A DNA stretch of 64,000 bases from Acidobacteriota bacterium (lineage in GTDB: Bacteria; Acidobacteriota; Terriglobia; Terriglobales; Acidobacteriaceae). Position 1 is the first letter of the stretch. Every line of letters starts with the position of its first letter. Location: the NCBI GenBank assembly GCA_021792135.1, contig JAJYVF010000011.1, positions 1-64,000 on the forward strand. The letters run 5' to 3'. This document shows positions 35,521 through 44,709 of the stretch, piece by piece. The notes under the pieces were generated by a model. That model saw only the letters and a program-made list of their open reading frames with translations, was not told where the DNA came from and did not search any database. The translations under genes were made by a program, and so were the position numbers.

Positions 35521-35821
35521 GCAAGCCTCTGCCAGGGCTAACCGCGCGGCCGCTGTTTTTTGCGATCGGTCCAGGCCTCGCATCAACCCGCTGCCCAGCA
35601 GCCATTACCGGGATTCGCCCATCGCCGGTATTTTGATGATGCCAGCCCAGGAACGTCATCCGGCTCCGGAATTCCTGCCAGTATGTAACCTGCTGATTCT
35701 GCTCCTACTGCAGCATGCCTGATTGGGGATGGCAGATGAGGTTTGGTCCCATCAAAAGAGCTGGAGAGTTTCACGCTCCTGGTGTCTGCAGGGTGACGCC
35801 CCGGGGGCTTCCGGAACTGCG

Positions 35822-35947
35822 TCAGGCTCTGAAGCTTTTCAGTGACAGCAGGACGGGCATCAGCGGGGGGCTCGGCACACAGTGATCATTCAGGGCAGGG
35901 GGCCGAACAGAGCCTTTGTGGCGAAGGTTGTCATCCATCATCGTCAT
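35822..35947 (-). CDS. Possible small ORF of 41 residues
   Basis: An ATG at 35947 has a strong Shine-Dalgarno (GGAGGAGGGAGTCACC) and opens a 41-codon frame (MTMMDDNLRHKGSVRPP...). It has no recognisable domain or membrane segment. It may be a leader or small protein, or only chance. The rest of 35521-36004 shows nothing I can name. Confidence 0.25.
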   Translation of the reverse strand: MTMMDDNLRHKGSVRPPALNDHCVPSPPLMPVLLSLKSFRA

Positions 35948-36004
35948 GGTGACTCCCTCCTCCGTTTCGCCGCCCATCCACGACCGGCGATGTTTCCTGC
36001 GGCC

Positions 36005-36301
36005 TCATCCTGTCTTGCCGGCAGCATGAACACCGTCTGGATCCGGCGGCACTTCCCGCGCAGCCGGGGACGAGTGCGTCCGATTTTTTGTCGGCTCCGC
36101 CTCCGTTCCTGCGCATAGGCGCAATTGCTGGCCTGGCGGCCTCCAGGTTTTCACAACAAACTTCGACGCGCAGTTGCTGCAAAGCCATATGTAACGGCCC
36201 TGTCTCACGCTGGCGTACGCAAGCACTTCGTCAATCCACCGCAGACGCCCGTTCCGCAGATAATCGGACTCCGCATGACATTGAGGATTGGCACACCGCA
36301 T
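36005..36301 (-). CDS. Small zinc-ribbon-like protein
   Basis: The start at 36301 follows GGGAGAAA and gives 98 residues; the frame is open upstream without a better start. The N-terminus MRCANPQCHAESDYLRNGRLRW and the later IWLCSNCASKFVVKTWRPP carry a Cys-x4-Cys and Cys-x2-Cys pair that would bind one zinc. Proteins like this occur widely in Acidobacteriota without a known role. Its 3' end is Pro/Ser-rich and unstructured. Confidence 0.55.
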   Translation of the reverse strand: MRCANPQCHAESDYLRNGRLRWIDEVLAYASVRQGRYIWLCSNCASKFVVKTWRPPGQQLRLCAGTEAEPTKNRTHSSPAAREVPPDPDGVHAAGKTG

Positions 36302-36806
36302 AGCGTTTTCTCCCTTCAGACTCGAGGCTGCCCCCGCAACCGACTGGTGAGGCCGACTGTTCACCGAGATTGGCTGGACGCCCGGCTTCCTGCCGCGGGG
36401 AAGCAGAAGCAAAACGCCGGGACGAGGATCAACTCGCCGGCCGGGTCGAGTTCCCATAAAGTCGTCGCTTTGCCCGAGCGTCAGGAAGGAGAAGGCAATT
36501 GCGGGACTACGAAACGTTCGCAGTGGTCTTTCCGGTGTCTGCGGCTTTCATCTGGCCGGATGTGACATAAATTACAGCGGGCTTCCGGAAGGAACATACT
36601 GGAGAGCTCCCGGAACACGCCTCGGGAATTCTATCCTTATCCGCGAATCAGAGCCTGTCAATGAAAATCCAGGGCGCTTTGTCAGGCGCGAGCGTATGCC
36701 CACAACCCGGCGGCATGATTTGGTCGGTCTTAGCGACTCAGGTCCGGTAACTGCGAGAGACAGAAAGCGTCTCCTCGCAGGGGCCTCGCGCCTCTGCCTC
36801 TCAGGA
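36302..36806. other. Intergenic stretch without a supported gene
   Basis: No open frame here has both a start with a ribosome-binding site and a recognisable product. A short hairpin GAGAC-AGAAAGC-GTCTC lies near 36757-36773 and may end transcription of the GrlR-like gene. Confidence 0.4.
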
Positions 36807-37127
36807 TTACCCGGTTCGTTTCATCTCCACGCTGACAAGCAGATCCGGCCTTTCGTCGGGATGGCCATGGAGAGTGGCGGATTTATCCGTACGGGAGCCT
36901 GTCAGGGTGATCATGAAGGGCTGTTCTCTTGTCCCGGCCTGCTGCCCTTCCTCAGGTATCCAGGGTTCGACGCATATCCGGGCGTTGAGGTTCGGGCCGT
37001 CTTCCTGCCAGTTGCCTTTGTACGTGTGACCAGTGTCTCCTCCGATGAGATCTCCCGCACGCAGGACCAGGATTCCACTTCCATGTGCCGAGCCTGCGGT
37101 GAAGTTGGCTATCCAGAGCCCATCCAT
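36807..37127 (-). CDS. GrlR-like small regulatory protein
   Basis: The start at 37127 has an excellent GGAGGAAAGT just upstream and gives 106 residues; an upstream in-frame ATG at 37403 is not supported. MDGLWIANFTAGSAHGSGILVL, then GGDTGHTYKGNW and LHGHPDERPDLLVSVEM resemble the GrlR fold, a beta-barrel originally described as a negative regulator of type III secretion. In soil bacteria it is found without that system, and no type III genes are visible here, so the role is open. It is divergent from the DapA-family gene, 341 bases away. Confidence 0.5.
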   Translation of the reverse strand: MDGLWIANFTAGSAHGSGILVLRAGDLIGGDTGHTYKGNWQEDGPNLNARICVEPWIPEEGQQAGTREQPFMITLTGSRTDKSATLHGHPDERPDLLVSVEMKRTG

Positions 37128-37468
37128 ACTTTCCTCCCGTCGGAGATCCGAACAACTCTGGTGCATTAGATTACGCCCGTGCGGCCGGGGCGAGCGGCGA
37201 CTTTTCATGTGGCTTAACCCGGTTTCTGTCTTGCCTGACGGCCCAATCCCGTGGTTTCGGCTGCGGCGTTCATCCCTGCCCCTGCCCTGCCCGATGGCCC
37301 CGCCGGGCTGAGTTCTGTCCAGGCATCCCGGGATGGATAAGAGCGAAGACCTGCGCCGGCTGAGCGCGCGCTCGCATAAGGTATGGCACCGGCATCTCCA
37401 CAAAATGTTCCCCGGGAAAGAGCACCTGCATTCAGGAGAGCCGCGCTTCCTGCAGAATGGAGAGGAGC
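37128..37468. other. Divergent intergenic region, no gene seen
   Basis: This region separates the GrlR-like gene (-) and the DapA-family gene (+) and must hold both promoters. I could not assign -35/-10 boxes with confidence, and no small gene is supported. Confidence 0.35.
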
Positions 37469-38392
37469 ATGCGTGACGACTTCTCCAATGCGCTTCTTTG
37501 CGGAATCATCCCACCCGTGGCTACGCCTCTGGCAGGCCCTGACGAACTGGATGTTCCCGGGCTGGAAAGGCTGATCGAACACATCCTGCTGGGCGGAGCG
37601 CATGGGCTCTTCATCCTTGGCACCACCGGAGAGGGCCCTGCACTGAGTTATCAGCTCCGGCGCGAACTCATTCATCGAACCTGCCGGCAGGTCGCCGGGC
37701 GAGTGCCGGTGCTGGTGGCCGTTACGGATTCTGCCTCGGCCGAGATGCTGCACATGGCCGACTGCGCCGCGGAGTCGGGAGCCACAGCCATCGTCGTTGC
37801 GCCACCTTATTACTTCCCGCTCGGCCAGCCTGATCTTCTCCGGCTCATCGAAGATCTGGCCGGCCGGTCCGCGCTGCCGCTGTACCTCTACAACCAGCCG
37901 GAACTCACGAAGACCAGCTTCAGCCCTGAAACCGTGGAGCGTGCCTCCCAAATACCGAAAGTCGCCGGGATCAAGGACAGTTCCGGAGATATGCGATACC
38001 TGCGTCAGGTGCTGGAACGAGTGAGCAGCCGTCCCGGCTTCTCCGTGCTGGTCGGTCCCGAGCACCTGCTGCTGGAGGCGCTGCACAGCGGCGCGCACGG
38101 CGGCGTCCCGGGCGGGGCGAATATCTTTCCCGAACTGGTTGTGCGGCTTTACCGGGCTTACATGAGCGACGATGAAGGCACAGCCCGGGAACTCCAGGAG
38201 CGCATCATCGCCATCGGCGCTCCCATCTGGACCAGCAGGGAGGCCGGTCCTGCCTATCTGCGGCGTCTCAAGTGCGCGCTCAGCCTGCTTGGCTTGTGCA
38301 GCGCAAAACCGGCATGGCCCTGTGTCGAATCCGCGGCCGATGAACGGCACCAGATCGAAAACCACCTGAGGGAGCATGGGATTCTCGGCTAA
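37469..38392 (+). CDS. DapA/NanA-family aldolase
   Basis: The start at 37469 follows GGAGAGGAGC and gives 307 residues. The class I aldolase barrel of the dihydrodipicolinate synthase/N-acetylneuraminate lyase family is seen from LFILGTTGEGPALS, LPLYLYNQPE (Tyr141) and VAGIKDSSGD (Schiff-base Lys169). Family members cleave or form 2-keto acids with pyruvate; the real substrate cannot be told. The motif YNQP rather than YNVP argues against a true DapA. The MFS transporter starts about 13 bases later, so a catabolic aldolase for an imported sugar acid or hydroxy acid is likely. The window also holds a NanE-NanK fusion, 20 kb away. Confidence 0.8.
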   Translation: MRDDFSNALLCGIIPPVATPLAGPDELDVPGLERLIEHILLGGAHGLFILGTTGEGPALSYQLRRELIHRTCRQVAGRVPVLVAVTDSASAEMLHMADCAAESGATAIVVAPPYYFPLGQPDLLRLIEDLAGRSALPLYLYNQPELTKTSFSPETVERASQIPKVAGIKDSSGDMRYLRQVLERVSSRPGFSVLVGPEHLLLEALHSGAHGGVPGGANIFPELVVRLYRAYMSDDEGTARELQERIIAIGAPIWTSREAGPAYLRRLKCALSLLGLCSAKPAWPCVESAADERHQIENHLREHGILG

Positions 38393-38404
38393 CCTCTCCC
38401 TCGC

Positions 38405-39784
38405 GTGGATGCCGCGCGTCCGAGCGGCCACGGTGCCATGAAGATCGCATACCGCCCAGGGGATCAGGCGCCCCTCGTGCCGCAGTCACCCGTTTCCGTT
38501 CCAGCCCTGGGGCGTTATGCCTGGGCCGTCGTTGCCCTGCTGTGGCTCGTCTGCTTCTTCAGCTATGCGGACCGGCAGGCGTTCTTTTCCGTATTCCCTC
38601 TTCTGCGCCGGGAGATGGCTCTCAGCACCGTGCAGCTGGGTATGCTCGGCTCCTCGTTCGCCATCCTTTATGGTCTTGCCGGGCCCTTCGCCGGTTACGT
38701 GGTCGATCACGTCCGCCGCAAGACAGCCATCCTTGGCGGTCTCGAGCTGTGGAGTGTCATCTGTATCTTCTCGTCGCTTGCGAGCAGCTTTGTTCAGTTG
38801 CTGGTGTATCGGGCTTCCGAGGGACTCGGCGAAGCCATTTACTATCCCGCCGCGCTGTCAATGATCAGCGACTATCACAGCCGCCGCTCACGCTCGCGCG
38901 CCATGGGTCTGCTGCAGACCAGCGTCTATGCCGGTACCATCGGCGGAGGCTACTGGGCTGGCGCCATTGCTCAGCGACACGGATGGCGCGCGTCGATCTT
39001 CCTGTTCGGCGCGCTGGGCTGCATTCTGGGTTTGATTCTCATTCGCTTGCTGCGTGAACCCCAGAGGGGAAGCGCCGATGCTTTCATCGGAATGGCAGCT
39101 TCCCGCCAGACCCTCGCTCTGCGCGATACCCGCGCGCTGATCGAGAACCGGTCCCTGCTGGTGCTGATGGCCGTCTTCGCCTGCGACAACTTTGTGGCTC
39201 TCGTCCTGCTGACCTGGATTCCCACGTATCTCTACTCCACATTTCACCTGAGTCTCGCTATGGCGGCCTTCGATGCCGCTGTCTATCCGCAGGTGGCGAG
39301 TATCGGCGGGGCGGTGGTCGGCGGATATCTGGCCGATCGGTTTGTGGTCTCCAGTCCTCGCTCCCGCCTCTGGGTCCAGTGCGGCGGTGTTCTCGCTGGC
39401 GCCCCCTTTGTCGCTTTGTGCGGCCTGGCTCATTCTCTGAGCGGAGTCATTCTGGCGCTCAGCTGCTGGGGTTTTTCCAAAGGCATCTATGACTCCAACA
39501 TCTTTGCCGCCGCTTTTGATGTAGTGCCGATCCGCGCCCGCGGCACCGTGAGCGGGCTCATGAACTGCGTAGGATGGCTCATTGGCGGTGGTGCTGCTCC
39601 AGTGGCCATCGGTTTCCTTGCAAAATATCTGCCCCTGGGCAAGGCAATCGCCACTTCCGGAGGAGTCTATGTGCTGGCCGGAGTCCTGCTGGTCTTCACC
39701 GCGGTCAGGCTGCTGCACGTCGATCTCCATCGGATGGAAGACAGCAGCCAGTCTTCCGCCGCTGTCGTCACCTCCCAGCCGTAA
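38405..39784 (+). CDS. MFS transporter
   Basis: The 459-residue protein has about twelve membrane segments with major facilitator motifs: SYADRQAFFSVFPLLRREM after the first helix, GPFAGYVVDHVRRKTAI (motif A) and GRxxG-type loops. The pattern is close to sugar-phosphate/hexuronate or organic-acid families. Start is a GTG at 38405, 13 bases after the aldolase stop; an ATG at 38438 is equally possible. Co-transcription with the aldolase suggests it imports that enzyme's substrate. Confidence 0.8.
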   Translation: MDAARPSGHGAMKIAYRPGDQAPLVPQSPVSVPALGRYAWAVVALLWLVCFFSYADRQAFFSVFPLLRREMALSTVQLGMLGSSFAILYGLAGPFAGYVVDHVRRKTAILGGLELWSVICIFSSLASSFVQLLVYRASEGLGEAIYYPAALSMISDYHSRRSRSRAMGLLQTSVYAGTIGGGYWAGAIAQRHGWRASIFLFGALGCILGLILIRLLREPQRGSADAFIGMAASRQTLALRDTRALIENRSLLVLMAVFACDNFVALVLLTWIPTYLYSTFHLSLAMAAFDAAVYPQVASIGGAVVGGYLADRFVVSSPRSRLWVQCGGVLAGAPFVALCGLAHSLSGVILALSCWGFSKGIYDSNIFAAAFDVVPIRARGTVSGLMNCVGWLIGGGAAPVAIGFLAKYLPLGKAIATSGGVYVLAGVLLVFTAVRLLHVDLHRMEDSSQSSAAVVTSQP

Positions 39785-39884
39785 CGCGGAAGCAGCGTTT
39801 CCATCCGCACCTTTACTGCCCCGGCCGAGAGCTGCAGTCGCAATGCTCTTTCGCGCCCGGCGCGGTCATGTTCCCATCCGGCCG

Positions 39885-41030
39885 TTAAGCTCTGTTGGTT
39901 TCGCTCCGGGCGGGATAATCTCGGTTCTTCCAGTTGCCGCCCTTCCCGCGACAGAACCTTGCCGCCGAACCACACGTGGCCGCCAGGTAGAACATCGCGA
40001 TCCCCGGCAGAACCAGTCCCCGGAAGCTGCTGCATCGATACCTGCGCAGAGTTGGCTGGAACGCGGCCGCCATCATCAGCCAGGCCGCCAGCCCAGTCCA
40101 TCTTGCCATCCCGGACCCGGCTGCGGCGGCAATGACCGGCCCGGCAAAAACCAGCAGCATCCCCACACAGGTTGCGGCGAGCAGCAGGGGCGAATAGCGC
40201 AGCTGGACATAGGCAGTCCGCGCAATCATCGACCAGGTGTCACCAAAGCCTGCATAGATCCGTGCGCTCACTGCGTGCTCGGCGTGCCCGAGCCAGATTC
40301 CATAGCCGGCCGCCTTGACCTGCTGCGCCATCGCCACGTCGTCGATCAGCTCTCCGCGGATGCGATCGACTCCATGCACCGCATCCAGCGCCCGGCGGGA
40401 AATCAGAAGGGTGCCGCCCGCTGCTGCGGCGGTTCGCCGGGTCCGATCCCCGACCCACGCGAACGGGTAAAGCATCTGGAAGAAGAACACGAAGGCCGGA
40501 ATCATCGCCCGTTCGGCAGCAGTTTCGCAGTGGAGCCGGACCATCTCTGAGACAAGGTCGAGCTGATCGGCCGCCTTGCCGATCAGGGCGCGAAGATGCG
40601 CCGGAGAGTGAACGATGTCCGCATCGGTCAGCAGCACATAATCCGCTTCCCGGGCCTCGGGCCGCCGCAGGCCCTGGGCCACGGCCCACAGCTTTCCGCT
40701 CCAGCCGGGCGGAAGAGCTTCTCCCGCCACAACCCTGAGGCGCGGGTCTTCTTCGGCAATGCGGCGGGCCAGATCACCGGTTCCGTCGCCGCTGTTGTCG
40801 TCGACGAGGATCACGCACAACTCGCCGTCGAGTTGCTGCGCCAGCAGCGATCGCAGTGCCTGCTCCGCGTGCTCCGCCTCATCTCTGGCCGGCACCACCA
40901 CCGCGACGCGCACGGGCGCAGGCAGGCGCGGCGCATCGGCCAGCGTGGGACCGGAGAGCCAGAAACGGCCCTGGAAAAAAAGAAGCCACAGCCATATCGC
41001 CGCGCTGAGCGACCCCAGGAGAAGAAGCAT
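39885..41030 (-). CDS. hpnB: Hopanoid-type glycosyltransferase HpnB-like (GT2)
   Basis: 381 residues with an N-terminal hydrophobic segment and a GT2 domain. VAVVVPARDEAEHAEQALRSL is followed by VDDNSGDGTGDLARRI, GWSGKLWAVAQG, VLLTDADIVHSP (DxD-like), AAAGGTLLISRRALDAV and ELIDDVAMAQQVK. Three C-terminal membrane segments follow. The GWSGKLWAVAQG and WLGHAEHAVSARIY blocks are typical of HpnB, which sits in hopanoid gene clusters, yet no other hopanoid gene is present here. Cytoplasmic-face membrane enzyme. Confidence 0.8.
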   Translation of the reverse strand: MLLLLGSLSAAIWLWLLFFQGRFWLSGPTLADAPRLPAPVRVAVVVPARDEAEHAEQALRSLLAQQLDGELCVILVDDNSGDGTGDLARRIAEEDPRLRVVAGEALPPGWSGKLWAVAQGLRRPEAREADYVLLTDADIVHSPAHLRALIGKAADQLDLVSEMVRLHCETAAERAMIPAFVFFFQMLYPFAWVGDRTRRTAAAAGGTLLISRRALDAVHGVDRIRGELIDDVAMAQQVKAAGYGIWLGHAEHAVSARIYAGFGDTWSMIARTAYVQLRYSPLLLAATCVGMLLVFAGPVIAAAAGSGMARWTGLAAWLMMAAAFQPTLRRYRCSSFRGLVLPGIAMFYLAATCGSAARFCRGKGGNWKNRDYPARSETNRA

Positions 41031-41167
41031 TTTCCATTATGTCCTGCCCGGGCCGCGGGCCGATTGCCGGAGTTCTGCAGGGCGTGAGTCGGCGGTAAAG
41101 TGCGCCGTCTCCACCACAGCTCGTCTTTGGCTGTATCAGGTGTGGTCCTGCATCCGGCTGCTCTTCT

Positions 41168-41959
41168 CTATTGCGCAGTCCACCCGCCGTCCACCGAGAG
41201 GCAGGCGCCGGTGATATTGCCGGCTCCCTCGGAGCACAAAAAGAGAGCCATCGCGGCGATCTCTTCAACGGAGGTGTAGCGGCCCGAGGGTCGCTTCTCC
41301 TGCTGAAATTCGCGCGTGGCCTGCTCGACAGACACATGGCTCGCGGCGGCGATCGCTTCAATCTGCTTCTGGACCATCGCCGTCAGCACAAAACCCGGGC
41401 AGATGGCGTTACAGGTGATTCCTCGCTGCGCATTTTCGAGAGCGACGACTTTGGTCAGTCCCACGATGCCGTGCTTGGACGCGACATAGGCAGACTTGTT
41501 TACGGAAGCCACCAGCCCATGCGCGGACGCGATATTGATGATACGGCCGTATCCCCGCTGCTGCATGCCCGGCAGCGCCGTGCGCGTCGTGTGGAACGCA
41601 GCCGACAGGTTGACCGCGAGGATGGCATCCCAGCGATCCGTCGGGAACTGCTCGACGGGCGCGACGTACTGGATTCCGGCATTATTGATCAGCACATCGA
41701 TCCTGCCAAAGTGGCGCTGCGCCTCCGTGATGAACGCGGCACACTCTTCCGGTATGGCAAGATCGGCCGGACAGTAATGCACGCCGACCTTGTGCTGTTG
41801 CTCAAGGTCCCGCGCCAGGGCCTCGGCCTCTCCCGGAGCGGCGAAGCCGTTAACGGCAAGATGATACCCGGCCGCGGCGAAGGCGTTCGCCATTCCCAGA
41901 CCAATTCCGGAGGTGCCTCCGGTAATCACGGCAATCTGATCGCGCACGATTTGCTGCAT
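41168..41959 (-). CDS. D-3-hydroxybutyrate dehydrogenase-like short-chain dehydrogenase
   Basis: 263 residues, standard SDR length. AVITGGTSGIGLGMA is the nucleotide loop, INNAGIQYVAPVEQFP and NIASAHGLVAS follow, and YVASKHG supplies the catalytic Tyr and Lys. NAICPGFVLTAMVQKQI and the late EKRPSGRYTSVEEIA are typical of 3-hydroxybutyrate dehydrogenases, which interconvert 3-hydroxybutyrate and acetoacetate with NAD. A general SDR is the alternative. It may serve storage-polymer or ketone-body metabolism. Confidence 0.8.
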   Translation of the reverse strand: MQQIVRDQIAVITGGTSGIGLGMANAFAAAGYHLAVNGFAAPGEAEALARDLEQQHKVGVHYCPADLAIPEECAAFITEAQRHFGRIDVLINNAGIQYVAPVEQFPTDRWDAILAVNLSAAFHTTRTALPGMQQRGYGRIINIASAHGLVASVNKSAYVASKHGIVGLTKVVALENAQRGITCNAICPGFVLTAMVQKQIEAIAAASHVSVEQATREFQQEKRPSGRYTSVEEIAAMALFLCSEGAGNITGACLSVDGGWTAQ

Positions 41960-42539
41960 CCTCCCTGATCTGAATCGAACGGTGCCCGCTCATCCGAGGC
42001 AGAACTCTGCGCGCCTGGCGACGCGTGCACCGTATAGAAGAGATGGTAATCAGGCAACTCATCTTCAGCCAGCAATTCTGTACGTCTCGCACAGGCGCCC
42101 CCCGGGGGGCCTGTGCCTCCAGTTGCTGCGCCGCGCTAACTGCCCCTCCGAAACACGCCCATACCACGGGAGCGCCAGGGGCAGGCGCCGCGCTCTTCGG
42201 ACGGCCGGCTCTGCGCGCGACGCGGCCGCAATGTCGCTGCCCGGTGATAGTGCGCACCGAGGTCCGGCTTGAAGCAGGCCACCCGCCGCTTCGCGATCTG
42301 CATCCTCCTCAGGCGACGGATCAGCTCCTCCGGCTTGTCCGAGAAGTTCGGTCGGTCATCACCTCAATGCGTCCCGGCCGCACCCCGCCCGGCTGCCCAA
42401 CCGCCGTCTCCGCCGTTCCGCCGCCCTCCGATTGTCCGGAAGCACTCAGTCCAGGCTCTCAGCCGCAGCCGGTCATGTGGAAACCGGCCTCCAGGCGAAT
42501 CCGGAGTACCCTGCCGCTGCTCGTCCCCGCCCCTTTTCC
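41960..42539. other. GC-rich intergenic region, no supported gene
   Basis: Open frames here have poor starts and no recognisable product. The stretch contains the 42090-42115 palindrome and leads into the yajC promoter region. A structured RNA cannot be excluded by eye. Confidence 0.4.
42090..42115. repeat. 26-base near-perfect palindrome
   Basis: The arms CACAGGC and CCTGTG flank a GCCCCCC/GGGGGGC core, with one extra base on the left side. As RNA it would fold into a very stable hairpin. No T-run follows on either strand, so a classic intrinsic terminator is doubtful. Confidence 0.5.
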
Positions 42540-42568
42540 TTGACACTCCCCCGCCTCTACGCGATTCT
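42540..42568 (+). promoter_or_regulatory. Candidate promoter upstream of yajC-secD-secF
   Basis: TTGACA at 42540-42545 is a perfect -35 box. Seventeen bases later lies GATTCT (42563-42568), a weak -10. It is 120 bases before the proposed yajC start at 42690. Confidence 0.4.
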
Positions 42569-42689
42569 ATGAATCAGGCTTCCCGTCAGGTTCAGTCGAT
42601 GTGTGCGCACCGGCGGGGGACCGTTTCCAGGTATTCAGGTCACGGGCGCGGGTTTGCTGTCGATTACAAGCGTTCCTGGCGACCCTTCC

Positions 42690-43067
42690 ATGGAAAACGA
42701 CTATGTCTTGCGCCGCCGACGGGCCTTTCCCCGTCCCGGCCAGAAGGGCTTTGCGTTGATATCCACCGCCATTGCTGCTCCTTTCGCTTTTCCTGCCGGA
42801 TTCGCGTCTTTCTTGCCCTTTCTGCTCATCATCGTTGTCTTCTATTTCCTTCTCATCCGTCCTCAGCAGAGCCGGCAGAAGAAATGGCAGCAGATGCTTG
42901 GCAGTCTGAAGCCCGGCGACCGCGTCACTACCACCGGTGGCATGCGTGGCGTCATCCTCTCCATTAAGGAGGATGCCATCCAGCTCCGGGTTCCTCCCGA
43001 CAACCTCCGGATCGAGGTGGTCAAGAATGCCATCGCCTCTGTAACCCAGGACGACGAGACGAAGTAG
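42690..43067 (+). CDS. yajC: Sec translocon accessory protein YajC
   Basis: About 125 residues. The single membrane segment (FLPFLLIIVVFYFLLIRPQQ) followed by QKKWQQMLGSLKPGDRVTTTGGMRGVI is the YajC signature. The start is uncertain: ATG 42690 is used, but the frame is open from 42603, and a TTG near 42756 with AGAAGGG in front would also make a normal-sized protein. YajC binds SecDF in the inner membrane; it is first in the yajC-secD-secF operon. Confidence 0.85.
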   Translation: MENDYVLRRRRAFPRPGQKGFALISTAIAAPFAFPAGFASFLPFLLIIVVFYFLLIRPQQSRQKKWQQMLGSLKPGDRVTTTGGMRGVILSIKEDAIQLRVPPDNLRIEVVKNAIASVTQDDETK

Positions 43068-43075
43068 AAACTCTC

Positions 43076-44695
43076 ATGCAGAAGAATCTCAGAACCAAAA
43101 CCATCGGAATCATTGCCATTCTGATCGCCTTCGTCTACGGCATCTTCGGCATTCCTAACGGGGTTTCCGGAACCGCCCTCAGAAACGCGATCCTCAAGCG
43201 GATCAGCCTCGGCCTTGACCTCAAGGGTGGTACCCACCTCATCCTCCAGGTCATGGTCGACGAGGCTGTGGGCGCCGATACCGACAGCGACGTCGCCGCG
43301 CTGCAGAGCGACCTGCAGCAGAACGGCATCTCCGGCGCCACCGTGACCAAGCCGGACGCCAAACGGGAAGACTTTATCCAGATCACCGGCGTCCCCGCTG
43401 ACCACTACAACGATGTCAGCAGCATCCTCAACGGCCGCTACAGCTCGAAATACGACATCGCTTCCGGCGCGAACAACAGCTGGACACTGACCATGAAGCC
43501 TACCGAAGAGGCGCAGGTCAGGCAGAGCGCCCTCGACAAGGCCATCGAAGTCATCAACCAGCGCATCAACTCGCTGGGCGTCAGCGAGCCCGTGGTCGAA
43601 CCCTACCAGCTCGGCAGCTATCAGATCCTTGTCGAGCTGCCCGGGGTCGATGATCCGGCCCGCGTGAAGGATGTGATCCAGTCCACCGCCCGTCTCGAAG
43701 CCCACGAAGTAATGGGTGGGCCATGGCCCGATCGGCAGACAGCCCTCCAGTCTCTGGGCGGGGTCGTGCCTCCCGACGCCGAACTCATCGAGAGCGTTCC
43801 GGGTGCGGCCAGCAGCGGCAGCGTCGGTGACTGGTATGAGCTCAGGAAGCTGCCGGTCTGGGGCGGCACCGACGTTCGCGACGCCCAGCCCGGCCGCAAT
43901 CCCAATACCAATGAGCCGGAAGTCGACTTCTACCTGACCAGCGCAGCCGGCGACAAGTTCGCCCAGTGGACCCGCTCGCACATCGGCCAGGATATGGCTA
44001 TCGTTCTCGATAACCGAGTGCAGGAAGTCGCGGTGATCAAGGATCAGATCCGCGACCAGGGCAACATCTCCGGGGGCGGCATCACCGAGCAGCGCGTGAA
44101 GGATCTCTCCATGCTGCTGCGCACCGGCGCACTGCCTGCCTCGATCCGGTATCTCCAGGAGACCACTATCGGTCCCTCCCTCGGCGCGGACTCCATCCAT
44201 CAGGGCGTGGTGGCGTCGATCGCCGGCATGCTGGCCGTCATGGCCTTCATGCTCATCTACTACCGCGGCGCCGGCATCAACGCCGATCTCGCTCTCTTTC
44301 TCAACCTCGTTATTTTGCTCGGGTTCATGGGCTATTCCGGAGCCACGCTTACCCTGCCCGGTATTGCCGGCGTCATCCTCACCATCGGTATGGGCGTCGA
44401 CTCCAATGTCCTCATCTTCGAGCGCATCCGGGAGGAACTGCGCGCCGGCAAGACGCCGGCTGCCGCCGTCGACCAGGGCTTCGCCCATGCCTGGACTACC
44501 ATCCTCGACACCCACGTGACCACCATCGTCTCGGCAGCCATCCTGTTTATCTTCGGTACCGGGCCGGTCAAGGGCTTTGCCGTCACTCTCACCTTCGGTC
44601 TGCTCGCCAATCTGTTTACGGCGGTCTTCGTTTCCCGCGTCATCTTTGACGCCAACCTCAGCCGCAAACTGCACGGCGAACCGATCTCTATCTAA
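43076..44695 (+). CDS. secD: Protein translocase subunit SecD
   Basis: 539 residues with one N-terminal membrane segment, the large periplasmic P1 region (ALDKAIEVINQRINSLGV, SYQILVELPGV) and a C-terminal block of five membrane segments of the RND fold (VVASIAGMLAVMAFMLIYYRG, GVDSNVLIFERIREELR). LGLDLKGGTHLILQV near the N-terminus is the SecD hallmark. It uses the proton-motive force to pull exported proteins across the inner membrane with SecF. It lies 8 bases after yajC. Confidence 0.95.
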   Translation: MQKNLRTKTIGIIAILIAFVYGIFGIPNGVSGTALRNAILKRISLGLDLKGGTHLILQVMVDEAVGADTDSDVAALQSDLQQNGISGATVTKPDAKREDFIQITGVPADHYNDVSSILNGRYSSKYDIASGANNSWTLTMKPTEEAQVRQSALDKAIEVINQRINSLGVSEPVVEPYQLGSYQILVELPGVDDPARVKDVIQSTARLEAHEVMGGPWPDRQTALQSLGGVVPPDAELIESVPGAASSGSVGDWYELRKLPVWGGTDVRDAQPGRNPNTNEPEVDFYLTSAAGDKFAQWTRSHIGQDMAIVLDNRVQEVAVIKDQIRDQGNISGGGITEQRVKDLSMLLRTGALPASIRYLQETTIGPSLGADSIHQGVVASIAGMLAVMAFMLIYYRGAGINADLALFLNLVILLGFMGYSGATLTLPGIAGVILTIGMGVDSNVLIFERIREELRAGKTPAAAVDQGFAHAWTTILDTHVTTIVSAAILFIFGTGPVKGFAVTLTFGLLANLFTAVFVSRVIFDANLSRKLHGEPISI

Positions 44696-44709
44696 TCAGG
44701 CGGAATTCT

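Noticed and set aside
35521-36004. Possible promoter of the deacetylase-led operon
   Set aside because: I looked for TTGACA/TATAAT-like pairs on the minus strand and found none convincing, so no feature is reported.
42863-44674. 603-residue antisense frame over yajC/secD
   Set aside because: Shadow of SecD; Asp/Gly-rich sequence with no recognisable domain.
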